A model generated the notes under the pieces. It was not told where the DNA came from. It saw only the letters and a list, made by a program, of their open reading frames with translations, and searched no databases. A program made the translations under genes and the position numbers. Positions 11,030 to 21,487 of a stretch of 64,000 nt of DNA are shown one piece after another; the first letter of the stretch is position 1, and every line of letters starts with the position of its first letter. The stretch is from Tupaia tana (lineage: Eukaryota > Chordata > Mammalia > Scandentia > Tupaiidae): assembly GCA_026018925.1 (NCBI GenBank), contig JAKSZU010000005.1:82387398-82451397 (forward strand), given 5' to 3'.

Positions 11030-12439
11030 AATTTAGTACCGGTTTTGTCTGGGAGTTATGTAGATAGGGAGATTTATAAATTAAATACAAACAGAAATAA
11101 AGTTAGTTTTTTATTTAAGCCAATGCCTTGGCCAAAGCATTTATTTCAAAGAATACTGTGTCTTGAGAGTTATTTGGGGTTTGTGAAAGGAGAATAAAGA
11201 GAGAAAGAGAGAGAGAAGAGATGGGAAGAGGCGAATTTCTAGTGTAAGTATCTGTAGCCAAAATCTTGCCTTCTTTTTTGATTAGTTGAATGGATCTGGG
11301 GAGACATAGCTCTTAGGGAACAAAGAGAATGTCCATCCCTTGAGATGTGGGCTAATTAAAATAACTCACATCCTCTTGTAATTGCTGTTATCTTTACACA
11401 GGTAGTTGCCATCTTCACCTTTAGTGGCCTTAGTGATCCACTTTAAACACTATTATTACTGTCATGTCATCCAACTGGCTTTACAGAAAAACTCTTTTAG
11501 TAGTCCTGAACTTCTACCAAACAATATAACCCAAATAAATTGGAAGCTTAATAAACAAATATGAAATATTATTTTATTTTTATTTTGACTAAGCAGTGTC
11601 ATATATTAGTTTGAATGAACTTTTGTACCATCTTAATGTACAGATTACTCATTTTTGGAGCAATTAGTCAAAGTTGAGTATTAAGAAACACATATATATG
11701 AACAGAAAGATTGTTGTTTTTAAGAAAGAAATTAAATGACTTAACTTTGATAATTAGACAAATTACTAAGCTACATCTATCTTTATTTCTCCCCATTAAC
11801 CACATAATGCATGTCTAGTAAGAAAAACCCATGAGGCTGACAGTCCGCAAGTCAGTCGGAAGGTTTCCTGTTTCTCTCTATTTTCTCTGAGTTAACTGAG
11901 TGAGTCCAATAAAACCTTTAAGGCAATCATTCCTGAATTATTATATGCTACTGACTGCACTCCAGGGACACATACACCGACAAAAATACAGGTGGCAGTG
12001 GAGCACTTCACTTAATTGGACCAATGTTACGAGCTGACATTAAGCTTTAGAATGACAGAGATTGTTTTGGCAATTCAGGAAATCTAAGATGTTCACTAAC
12101 AGGGAAGTAAATAACTGTCTGAATCATATTCTTCATGTTCTTTAGGATGGTTTCTGGCAAAAACGTGAATTAAAGTCTGTTTTAGCACTTCTTATCTCGC
12201 CACCTATCAAGCTTTTCTTGGTAGAATATACTTGAAACGATCTGTTAACCAATGTGCATGATTGGAAATCAGTGTGTTACTTTTCCAAGTATATTTTCAA
12301 ACTTTATTTGTGGTTGTAAAATGAAAGGTTCTGTTTAAAAGGCTTAAGCTTCAGAAGCAGGTAGCTTAAACATTTAGCTGGCATGGACACCTTTCAACCT
12401 CTCTATCATTTCCATTCCTGACCCTGTAGTCAGGCCAAA
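11030..12439. other. Intergenic unique-looking DNA
   Basis: No repeat recognised. A GA-rich patch lies at 11190-11220. Bases 11830-12310 are moderately GC-balanced and lack repeat hallmarks, but have no open frame or splice-like structure I would call an exon. Confidence 0.5.
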
Positions 12440-12850
12440 TATTATATAAGGCTCATCATGTTGGGATAATGCAGAAAGTAAAAGATTACAATCCCCACTT
12501 AATGTATACCGAATATCTACGCTCTATGGCAGAAACTAAAAGATTGGAAAGTATAAAAACATGGAGAGCAACTGTAGATACTAGAGGCAGTGTGGGATGA
12601 GGGTGTTAAATAGGGGAAGATGAAAGAGAGAGAATCAAGAGAAAAAGAAAGAAGCAAAGTATTTAAGGGACACAAAAATGGAAAATTGTCTGCTGATGAT
12701 CATGCGTATGGTAAGAACTTTGAATGGACGAATATACAGTGTATTCATGCTGGGAAAATTCATCTGATATGATGCAATTATATACAGTGATTAAATATAA
12801 AACAATCATCATAATAATGAAATTGAAAATTACAAAATATAGATTGCTAC
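12440..12850 (+). mobile_element. L1 3'-end fragment
   Basis: 'caatccccacttaatgtata', 'ctctatggcagaaactaaaag', 'ggcagtgtgggatgagggtg', 'attcatgctgggaaaattca' and 'gtgattaaat' occur in the same order as in the 56965 copy. Plus strand. Confidence 0.7.
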
Positions 12851-13708
12851 AGAAACAGTAGAGAAAAGAGGTAGGGAAGAAACAGCGGGAGTTAACTAGG
12901 CTTTGTGGAGCTGTTAGTGCTTTTGGGAAGTTAGATAGCCACCAGAGAGCTACAGCGATCCTCTATTCATCCTCCATTATGGCAAAGTCAATGATGTTGA
13001 GATTTGTGACGTGCTGCTGGATGGATGTATTAACCTTCCTTTATTTTCAAGTAGGTATTATATGTTACTGCAATATGTAGTTCTCATTTTACATTCTCCC
13101 CCCATATTACAAATGCTCATAAATAAAACTTAAAAAGATAGGTTGTTTATGAAAAACAAAGTAATGTACACATTATTTTCTCCCTGAAATCACATGAGGG
13201 TTTAAATGTTTAATAAGTTTTGTGTTATAATTAATAATTCATTCCAATATGCAGTAGAACCTGAAAGAAGTGCCAATAGAGACTAGATATAAGAAGCAAG
13301 TATCAAAGCATCTGAGGCTGATCCAGGTTCTATTTCTGACCAAGGGAAAAATATCGTTTTACAATCACCAAAGGTTTATATATTTTAATTCCTTTTAAAA
13401 TACCGAATATCAGATAAAGTTCAATCAGAAAATGCTAAATAAATTATTTTACTTTAGTAAAATCATCATTCTTCCCCAGTTTCTTACCCTCTACTAAATT
13501 GTCATTGAACAGCACCTGCTGAAAAGCAAGTTCCATGTTCAATTAAAATATTGTGTTTTGATGCCAGTCTACCCATTAGTCAATGAGTCCTCTGTTAGAA
13601 AGGAAATATTCATGTTGCATATTTTATTACTATCAACAGGGATACTGCTTGGCCCATGGTAGGTGTTAGTTAACCTAATTGAAAAACCAGATGATAAATT
13701 TTCAGGTT
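12851..13708. other. Intergenic; possible MIR scrap
   Basis: Mostly unique. 13628-13680 ('gatactgcttggcccatggtaggtgttag') resembles the 3' end of MIR in plus orientation, but it is too short to be sure. Confidence 0.4.
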
Positions 13709-13982
13709 CTGGGCCACCTCCATGGCTTGGTGGTTATGCCAGCCAGATCCTACATGACTGACCTCATGGATTGAGTCCTGGATCAGGAAGCTTGAGGAAA
13801 AGCTGTGTGGGTGTGCCTACATGACCTAAATCCTGAAAGGAGAGAGTAACGGTGGAAAAGGTATTCCAGTGTGACTATTATCCGTGGGGGTTGCTTTCTC
13901 CCCCTCTCACTTGTCTATCTCTGGTGAACACATGTGCCATGTAGTCAAAGAAACAAAAATAAAACAAAACAACAACAAAACA
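13709..13982 (+). mobile_element. Old SINE-A variant
   Basis: 'gggccacctccatggcttggtggttatg', 'attgagtcctgg', 'aaatcctgaaaggagaga', pyrimidine segment and an (A/C)-rich tail. It shares the CTCCAAGGCCTGGTGG-type head with 38054-38255, suggesting an old subfamily. Confidence 0.75.
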
Positions 13983-14723
13983 ATTTTATAGTTTGATGAC
14001 CAGTTAGTCTCTGAAATCTGTGAGAGTTACAATAATGGACAACTGCTTAGCTGCCATTTAGAGAAGCTAGTGTGTCAATAACCTTCAGTCAAACACCAGA
14101 AATCAGAGGTGGGTTTTTGCTGTATCAAACCAGTTGCATATAATGGGGGACCTGTGAAAGAAGAGTTGGGTGAATAGACTTGTTTTAGGTGATTTTGCCG
14201 ATGGTTCAGGAAGTAAAGAGATATTCTGAGTAGGATGTAGTGCAAAAGTGGTAACTCCATGGGTGGTATCTTTATAAATCTTATCTAAAAGGATGTACTC
14301 TTTACTTGGTAAAAGAAGCAACAGGTACATACATTAGCCATTAAATAAGGAATAATTAATGATTTTTGTGCTCTACATAGTGAACTTGCTTTTCTTCTCA
14401 GACAAGATTAAAAAATACATTTTTTGTTGTTTTGCCTCAATATCAGTTTGATATTGTTTTGTGAGACTGATTACAGTCAATATGAGGAAATTTCAGGCTC
14501 ATTTTGAGTGCAAAAGTTCCTTAGAACACAGAGGTCTAGCTGTGTCTTCCAAAGCCAGGTGATACTACTCTCTTTCTCAATATATATTCTTATGACTTAC
14601 ATAAAATATCTTTTGAAGAAAGTATTAATCTCTACTCCTTAAGTTAGAGATGCACATAGAGGCATTCTTCCAAAGAGCACAGTATGGAGATAGAGGAAAA
14701 AATACTAACTTTCCACTGGAGAT
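13983..14723. other. Intergenic, nothing recognised
   Basis: No repeat or coding signature. Two overlapping minus-strand open frames at 14075-14330 show no recognisable domain. Confidence 0.45.
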
Positions 14724-14973
14724 TTTTTTTCCCTAATTTGCTATAGGGCATGTGTGTTCATCAGAAAGAGGCAGAGAGAGAGAGAGAAAGGGAGAAATTA
14801 ACGCCCAGGGAGGATGATCACCCTATAATACTTCCTCTTCTGTTCTCTCAGGATTTAGGAAAGGCATGCACATGTGCTGGGTGTGATTCAAGCTGCAAGG
14901 TCTGAACTAGAATTTGTGCAGTTGACCTTGTGAGATCCAGCTGCTGTAACCTCCACACCATCTGCTGGTCCTA
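14724..14973 (-). mobile_element. SINE-A, old
   Basis: T-rich end, 'gctatagggcatgtgtg', 'cgcccagggaggatgatcac' and a head ending 'caccatctgctggtcc'. Confidence 0.85.
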
Positions 14974-15690
14974 GAGACATTTTACAAACCCTGTCTCAGT
15001 CAATGATAAATTTTTATGGAATTCATCCTGTTAATACGTACCTTTGATATGAGGTTTTCTTTCTAAAGCACATGGTCTCATTCACATCCAGGGTTAAACA
15101 TCAGAAAACTGTCAATGGAGAAACATTCTACATATGATCTGACTACCAGTACTCCTCAAAGTGTCTAGGTTACCAAAAACAAGAGAAGTCTGAGAAACAG
15201 TCACAAGTGAAATTCAGGGGCACATGATGATGTAATATGGTATCTTAAATGGTATCCTATAAATGGAAAAAGACATTACATAAATGATTAGGAAATATGA
15301 ATAAAATGGACTATATTTTATAATTTTATATCAATGTTAGTTTATTAATGATAATAAATGTACCTTACAAAAGTAAGACATTAATACTAAAGAAAACAAT
15401 GTGCAATATGTGGTAACTTTGTATTATTCTTTTTTATTTTCGTTTTTTGAAAATTTAAAAGCTATCTTAAAATAAAAGCTTATTAAAAATGAAAATTCAT
15501 CCAAAACTCAATTTATCAATTGTAACAGTCACAGTTGAAGTGCTCAATATCAACATATATCTTATGACTATTCTGTTAGACATCACAGGTAAAAACAAAT
15601 AACAGAAAAACATAGTATAAAAACATGTTCTTCATTCCATAAAACTTTTAAGAAAATATTATTCTAGCCTGTTTTTCTTTTTATTTCCTC
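14974..15690. other. Intergenic, nothing recognised
   Basis: AT-rich, no assignable elements. Confidence 0.45.
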
Positions 15691-15870
15691 TCTTCTTATT
15701 CTGAGTTAATTTCTCTGCCACAATTCAAAGTCCTTAACCTAGGGAATTAATATATGCTGTAGTCAACTGAACTTGTGTAAAAAGTATTCATGTTGGAAAA
15801 CTCACTTTAGATAATAAGTAATGTATAGTGATTGAATATATAAAAGAAATTAAAAATAAAATAAATTTTT
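15691..15870 (+). mobile_element. L1 3'-end fragment, diverged
   Basis: 'aaagtattcatgttggaaaactca', 'gtatagtgattgaatata' and an A-rich end align with the end of the 12440 and 56965 copies. Confidence 0.55.
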
Positions 15871-16825
15871 AGAAAACATATTGTAACTCTAAAGATGTAA
15901 AGTGATAGAATGTAAATAATAGTCCCCTCCCAAAAAATAAATGAAAATAAAATACCCCCCTCTCCACACACACACATCCACAAAAAAAAAATGCATATGT
16001 AATATTTCTTTGTTTTTTTTCCCTACATTTCAGATATTAGATTTTCACAGTATTATTTAAAATTTTAAGCATCTAGTCTCACTAAGTTTTGGACTCAAAA
16101 AGAAAATGTGTTTGTTATACAACCCTTATTATAAAGAGACAAGTTCAACCTTCAATTAATTATCTTCCCATAGTTCTCTAGGAAATTTAGTCAGATACTC
16201 TACTTTTTTAAAAGTTATGAAGCCTCTGGGTATTTTTAAAACTTTTTTCGCTTGTACTTTATTATAGGAATGTTATGGTTTATTAAAATTTTCAGCACAT
16301 CAACAAAATAATGAAATTATACTATGGGGAATCTACCCAGAAGGAGCTAGATTTCTCTCATTTTCCATAAACTGCTTCTTACAGAGATGGTTAATATCTT
16401 TGATTCCACCTTCTCTATTATTACTTTCTGAGAACTTTTTTTTTTTTTTTTTTTTTTAGTCTGTTGTATGGAGCTAAGAATAAATACCTCCTTCATTGTT
16501 GTATTTGCTTATTCATTTTTATAGTTTCTGATTTAAATATAATCATAGTCATTCTTTGTAGGGTACAATATGGTTTTGTAAACCATGAACACAGTAAGCA
16601 ATAATCAAATCAGGGATATAAGCTTATTTATCATCCTCAACATTTGACATTACATTATGTTGTGCACAGTCAATATTCTGTCTGCCCACTTGTTTTTGCT
16701 TTGTTTAAGTTTTTGTTTGCAGAATTATACATTAAATTGATGATACTTTTTTGTTTGTTTGTTTGTTTTTTTTTTTGTTGTTGTTTTGTTTTTTTCTCTG
16801 TGGCACACTATCTCAAAATCTGCTT
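15871..16825. other. AT-rich intergenic with homopolymer tracts
   Basis: Short C and CA runs at 15950-15980, a 20-nt T tract at 16438-16459, and a T/GTTT-rich stretch at 16750-16795. No genes seen. Confidence 0.5.
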
Positions 16826-16833
16826 CACTTGTT

Positions 16834-17161
16834 TGTTGGACCCACCAACGGTGAACAGCTCCTGAGTTGGGAGGGTGAGGATTAAAGAAGACAAGACAAC
16901 AGGATAGAAACGGGAGGACTGCCAGTCAATACTGGTCAGCCTTGAGTGTACTTTATTGCTAGTATTTATGCACAACCATCTGGCTTTGCAGGCGTGGGAC
17001 TCTGTTGCAATAATTATTTGAAATATTTTTTCCCATAACAAGTTTCAGGACATTCTACCCATAACAATCTAGTCACCCAAGGCCAAGTCCAGACAATGAC
17101 CCTGGTCATAATCTGGTGGTCTCATCCTGCACATTTCTCACATCTCCTTCTTGACACCCCA
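16834..17161 (-). mobile_element. Solo ERV LTR, 328 bp
   Basis: In minus orientation the element starts TGGGGTGTCAAGAAGG and ends GGGTCCAACA, so it has TG...CA termini. It carries AATAAA (complement near 16950) with 'gtgcataaata' just upstream. The 8-bp sequence CACTTGTT lies immediately outside both ends (16826-16833 and 17162-17169). Internal retroviral sequence is absent. The size and the close TATA/poly(A) spacing recall class II (ERVK/IAP-like) LTRs, but an 8-bp duplication is longer than the usual 4-6 bp. Confidence 0.75.
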
Positions 17162-17289
17162 CACTTGTTCACTCACATTTTTGTTTCTGTTTATAAATTT
17201 TCATAATGTCTATTCAGATTTATATTCCCATGGATAGTGTAAAAGAGTTCTCCTTTCTCAATACACTTTCCAGCATTTTCTCTTTTGTA

Positions 17290-17436
17290 TGTTAGTTATT
17301 ATAATAGGACATGTGTGCTTGCTGGAGAAAGACAGAGACGGTGATAGAGAAAGTGAGAAATCACCCCTCGGGGGGACAGCTATGCTGCAATCCCATTGCC
17401 CTCAATCACCTCCTGGAATTTTGGGTTGTTTTAAAA
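17290..17436 (-). mobile_element. SINE-A, 5' truncated
   Basis: 'ataataggacatgtgtgcttgctgg', 'cccctcggggggacagctatg' and 'ggaattttggg', then it stops. The tRNA head is missing. Confidence 0.75.
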
Positions 17437-17599
17437 GGAAGATGGCTTCCCCTGCTTCCTGGAAGCACCTTTTATCCTCTCTGGTTCTCTTAGCCATGTC
17501 ATGACATATCTGGCTGAATGCCGGTTTCACAGATTTCAGCTTTGCAGTCATCAGAATTGTGAGTCAAAAAAACATCTATTTTAAAAAATTATTATTATT

Positions 17600-17792
17600 A
17601 TTGTTATTATTTTGGAGACGGTTTTGCTATAGGGCACATGTGCTCACCAGAAAGACAGAGAGCTAGAAAGCAAGAAATTAACACCCAGGGAGGATGGCCA
17701 CGCTGCAATTCCTTCTCCTCCATCACCTCTAGGGATCTTTGGCACGCACGCACACACACCTAGAGTGAGTTTAAGACACTGGGTCTGGGATT

Positions 17793-17839
<47 letters not shown>

Positions 17840-18170
17840 TTTGGAGAGGTTTTTCGCTATAGGGTGCGTGCACTCGCCAGACAGACAGAGAGAGACATAG
17901 AGAGAGAAAGCAAGAAATCACCCCCCAGGGGGGATGGTCATGCCGCAATCCCTTCTCCTCCATTCTCCTCTCGGGATCTTGGGCACGCACGCACACGCGC
18001 CCGGCGTGAGTTGTAAGCCACCGGGTCCGAGACGCGAACTGCGGTCGACTACGTGGGAGTCCAGCGACATAGCCATTACGCTAACTGCTGGTTCCCTGGG
18101 TCTGGGATTTGAACTGTGGTCGACCATGTGGGAGTTCAGAGACATAGCCTTTATGCTAACTGCTGGTCTC
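17600..18170 (-). mobile_element. SINE-A split by a younger SINE-A
   Basis: Left part 17600-17793 runs from 'ggagacggttttgctatagg' to 'actgggtctggga'. The right part 18111-18170 resumes exactly where it left off ('gaactgtggtcgacc') and completes the head with 'ctaactgctggtctc'. The interruption is the insertion at 17794-18096. Confidence 0.95.
17794..18096 (-). mobile_element. SINE-A2, young, inserted in older SINE
   Basis: Full length: a (TTTA)n tail of about 50 bp, 'ggagaggtttttcgctatag', CpG-rich body, head ending 'ctaactgctggttccc'. The 14-bp host sequence TGGGTCTGGGATTT, itself part of the older SINE, is duplicated at 17780-17793 and 18097-18110. Confidence 0.97.
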
Positions 18171-18171
18171 T

Positions 18172-18423
18172 ATTTTTTAAGAGATTTTTGCCATAGGGCA
18201 TGTGTGCTTGCTGGAAAGACAGACAGAGAGACAGAAAGTGAGAAACCACCCCCTAGGGCAAATGGCCAAACCATAATCCCCTCTCCTCCATTCTCCTCTC
18301 AGGATTTTGGGCATGCACACACATACGCCCAGTGTGAGTTTTAAACCACCAGGTCTGGGACTTGAACTGTGGTCGACCACATGAGAGTCCAGGAAAGTAA
18401 CCATTACACCATCTGCTGCTCCC
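18172..18423 (-). mobile_element. SINE-A, full length
   Basis: 'aagagatttttgccatagggc', 'ccccctagggcaaatggcc', head ending 'caccatctgctgctccc'. Third SINE of the 17.6-18.4 kb cluster, all in the same orientation. Confidence 0.9.
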
Positions 18424-18800
18424 TATACTTCTATTATATATAATTCCCACAATTTCAGGTTCTGTTAGTGACTCAATAGCAGACTAGAACATCACAATAA
18501 TTTTTTCCTTTATTTTTATTTATTTGTATCTTGAGTATTTAAGGAGGATGCATGTTATTTCATCACTTTCTTAAGACCAATAATCATATTTTATCATTAA
18601 AAAAATCTAGCTCTACTTTTCTTATCTGCCATTTTTCTTTTACCTTAGGCATTTTATGGATTGAGGCAACTATTTTAAGGTGGGGAAAACTTTATTAGTG
18701 ACAGTTCTGATATGAAGGGTTCAGGAGCTACTTCTATCAATCATTAACAGTAGGAGTTATGAATAAGTCATTCTATTTGATTGAATTTCCTTTTTTCTTT
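18424..18800. other. Intergenic, nothing recognised
   Basis: AT-rich, no assignable element. Confidence 0.45.
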
Positions 18801-18913
18801 CTTTGTTTTCATTTATTTATTTTTTAGAAGTTTTTGCCTGAGGGTTCAGGTGCTCACCAGAGAGAGAGAGAGAGACAGTGAGAGTGAAAGTGATAAATCA
18901 CCCCCCCCCCCCA
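18801..18913 (-). mobile_element. SINE-A, 5' truncated at C-run
   Basis: 'agaagtttttgcctgagggttc', (GA)n purines and 'gataaatca' followed by a run of 14 Cs (18900-18913) where the body normally reads CCCCCCAGGGGGG. The rest of the element is absent. Confidence 0.75.
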
Positions 18914-19636
18914 GTTGCTTTTTCATTCATCCATGCCAAAGACATTGCCAGAGACTTTTCCCACAACTGTGGGAGAAAGGCATTTTTTCTCACTCTAGGC
19001 CCATCTGGTTTACGAGTCATGTAAGAGAAAGGAGGGAATGCTACGAGATAAGAAATCTGCGCAGGTCGCATCCTTGAAACACAGCCCACCACGAATGGAT
19101 TTTCTTGCAAGATCGCAGAATAATCTTCCTCTCCAGGATTTACCAACATTCTAACAGGGTTCAGGATGATGACAGTGGATCACAACTGAAACAACTGTAA
19201 GAAGTAGACTCGATGTAAAAAGCACTCCTTGGAAGAGACCAAAGTCAAGGAGAGACAAAAATCAAAGAAGTTTCTGTCACCTACAGGTGCAGTAAATATT
19301 AAAATAAATAAATAAATAAACTCCCCAAACCCAAAACGCAGCACTGAGTAACATTAATATAAATCCCCACACTAGAGTTTTATTTACTGCAGTTGGTATT
19401 ATCTAATATAACGTATCTGGTTTTCAAGAAAAATTGCAATGCATGGCAAAGAAGAATATATAAGGTAGTCTGAACAGGCAAAGTAAGCATAGGGGCCAGG
19501 CTCAGATATGACACAGATGTTGCAAATCAGCCAGGGAATTAAAAATAATTACAATAGACATGCAAATTATTCTGATAGGTAAAGTAGTTAACATATGAAA
19601 AAAAGGTGATTAACAGAAAAACTGAAATTTCTTTTT

Positions 19637-19808
19637 GAAGGATTATTTAATTTTATTTATTAATTCATTTAATTTATTTGACCAGAGAGAGAGACAGAGA
19701 AAGAGAGAGAGAGAAAGTGGAAAAGAAAATCACAAGATCCAGAACTCAAACCTTGTTCTGCCATGTGGGAGCATCCAGCACCTTAACCACCACACCACCT
19801 GCTGGCCT
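19637..19808 (-). mobile_element. SINE-A, short type
   Basis: T/A-rich tail, purine segment, then directly 'caagatccagaactcaaacc' and a head ending 'caccacctgctggcct'. No GC-rich body. Flanked by CTGAAATTTCT (19622-19632) and CTGAAATTCT (19809-19818). Confidence 0.85.
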
Positions 19809-19845
19809 CTGAAATTCTTTTTTTGTTTTTTAATATATTTGTCTT

Positions 19846-20088
19846 TTTTAAGTTTTTATTATAAAGTGCATGTGCTTGCTAGAGAAAGACAGAGAAAGGG
19901 AAAGCTAGAAATCACCCCTCACAGTGGATGTCCATGCTGTAATCCCTTCTTTTCCATTTTCTTCTAAGGATATTGTGAATGTATACACACCCACTCGGTG
20001 TGATCTTTAAGCTGTCCAGGCTGGAAATTGAACCATCATGGTAGCCATGTGAGAATCCAGCATGCTAACTTCTACATCACCTGCTGAT
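19846..20088 (-). mobile_element. SINE-A, full length, old
   Basis: 'tttttattataaagtgcatgtgc', 'cacccctcacagtggatgtcc', head ending 'catcacctgctgat'. The flank CTGAAATTCT follows at 20089-20098, a third copy of the target seen beside the neighbouring SINE. Confidence 0.85.
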
Positions 20089-20500
20089 CTGAAATTCTAA
20101 GAAACAATATGTTAGAAATAAAAGAAAAAACGTGGTGCCAGAAATCAAGAATGTCTTTGCTGGAATCAATAGTGAGTTTTGCCAAAGAAAATAATCAGCA
20201 AGCTTGAAGATTAGTTTAATAGAAGTTTTCCAAATGAAAAAAATAAAATAAAAAATAATAACAAATTAGCAGTTCACTATGGGGAAAATTGTAGAAGATG
20301 TATCAAGTATATAACTAGAATATAAGAAAAAAAGAGATATGCTGAGATAGACATCAAACCACAAACCAGAATACATAGAAAACAAAAATAAATATCATCA
20401 ACCAACCAAAACTACACCAACAATACAAATAAGGATGCTTTAAGACATATAGTTAAACTGAAGAAAACCACATATGAGGAGGAAATCTTGAAAACATTTT

Positions 20501-20700
20501 CCAGTTCATGGGATTTGGTTTGAAATTGCATGGAATCTATAGATTAATTTGGGTAGATTATTATATAATCATAAAGGAAACATTTTGTAGATTTATTTTT
20601 CAAGGTGCTGGAATTTCCTCTATTCTCAGTGTGCTGAGAATTTTTATAGTGATTGGGTTTTAGATTTTATCAGATATTTCTTGGGGAATTCAGGCAGTAT
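20501..20700 (-). mobile_element. L1 ORF2 fragment, reversed
   Basis: 'gaaattgcatggaatctatagatt', 'tttgggtagatta' and 'gtgctgagaatttttatagtg' are recognisable as the reverse complement of L1 ORF2. It lies between plus-oriented L1 pieces, so the element is rearranged. Confidence 0.65.
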
Positions 20701-20945
20701 GTTTCAGCTTACTATCTAACAACAGAATACAAGAGGCAAAAACTGGTAGACTGAAAAAAGAAAATGCACAAATAATCTATTTAGATGATTCAACACCCTT
20801 CACCACCAAATGATAGACAAGCAGTCAGAAAATTTGTAAGTATGTGACAGAATTAAATTTCTCTATTGATTGGGCTAACATAAGTAAAAATTATAGTACA
20901 TACCTTCTGAAAACAATAGAATATAGAATTTAACAGAAACAAGAA
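20701..20945 (+). mobile_element. L1 ORF2 5' part (endonuclease region) relic
   Basis: 'gcaaaaactggtagactgaaaaaag', 'gatgattcaacacccttcac' and 'gacaagcagtcagaaaat' follow the order of the L1 ORF2 endonuclease region. Full of stops. Confidence 0.6.
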
Positions 20946-21164
20946 CGGAAAATTGTTAGCAATGATATATATGGCTATATCTTTGACTTGATCAAGACGC
21001 TTTCCATGCATACTTTATAAAACCACTTTTTATACTGTAAAGATGTACTATGGTTAGAGACAATTAAAAAGATTCATAATTTGAGATAAAGAATAGATAT
21101 ATTTGAAAATAAGTTGAATTTATAAGACTGAAAAATTAACTGTGTATGAGAACTCTACATCACA

Positions 21165-21310
21165 AAGTATACATGAGTATTCATGTTAATAATTCTAAAC
21201 TACTATGTATCAGTATACATAGTATACTATGTATACTATATATAGTTGACTAATTAAGTTATAGTTAACTATACGGTGTATAGTTGACTAATTAAGTTAA
21301 TCAATGACAG
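21165..21310. repeat. Palindromic AT tract with 20-bp direct repeat
   Basis: 'gtatacatagtatactatgtatac' is strongly self-complementary. Downstream, TATAGTTGACTAATTAAGTT occurs twice (starting near 21241 and 21279), separated by 'atagttaactatacggtg'. Confidence 0.8.
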
Positions 21311-21350
21311 ATGATCAAAGCAAGTCCTTCCACTTTTGGAGTGTGAGGTT

Positions 21351-21487
21351 ACAGATTAGAAAGTAGAGGAAGCCTGATGATGAAAATAGCAATGGTTTAG
21401 CAATGCTATATTCAGGAATTATTATGATAATACTAATTACAGATTGGTAAGTAAAGGAGATCAGATTATGAATATAGCAATGGTCTA
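21351..21487. repeat. Imperfect local duplication, 88-bp offset
   Basis: The segment from 'acagattagaaagtagagga' (21351) through 'aatagcaatggttta' recurs from 'acagattggtaagtaaagga' (21439) through 'aatagcaatggtcta' with scattered substitutions. About 49 bp is duplicated. Confidence 0.75.

Larger units (their letters stand above)
18914..20500 (+). mobile_element. Old L1M-type 5' region and ORF1 relic
   Basis: 19300-19620 parallels the 5' region of old mammalian L1s ('ctccccaaacccaaaac', 'atctggttttcaagaaaaat', 'gtctgaacaggcaaagtaagcat', 'cagggaattaaaaataattac'). 20110-20500 continues as decayed ORF1 ('aataatcagcaagcttgaagatta', 'gaaatcttgaaaacattt'). Two SINEs interrupt it. 18914-19300, which includes a minus-strand open frame of 83 codons, is tentatively the upstream 5' UTR because it is continuous with the rest. 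Confidence 0.65.

Noticed and set aside
18898..19149. 83-codon minus-strand frame as a possible exon
   Set aside because: It starts in a C-run of a truncated SINE and is continuous with L1M-like 5' sequence. No domain, splice pattern or partner exon is visible.
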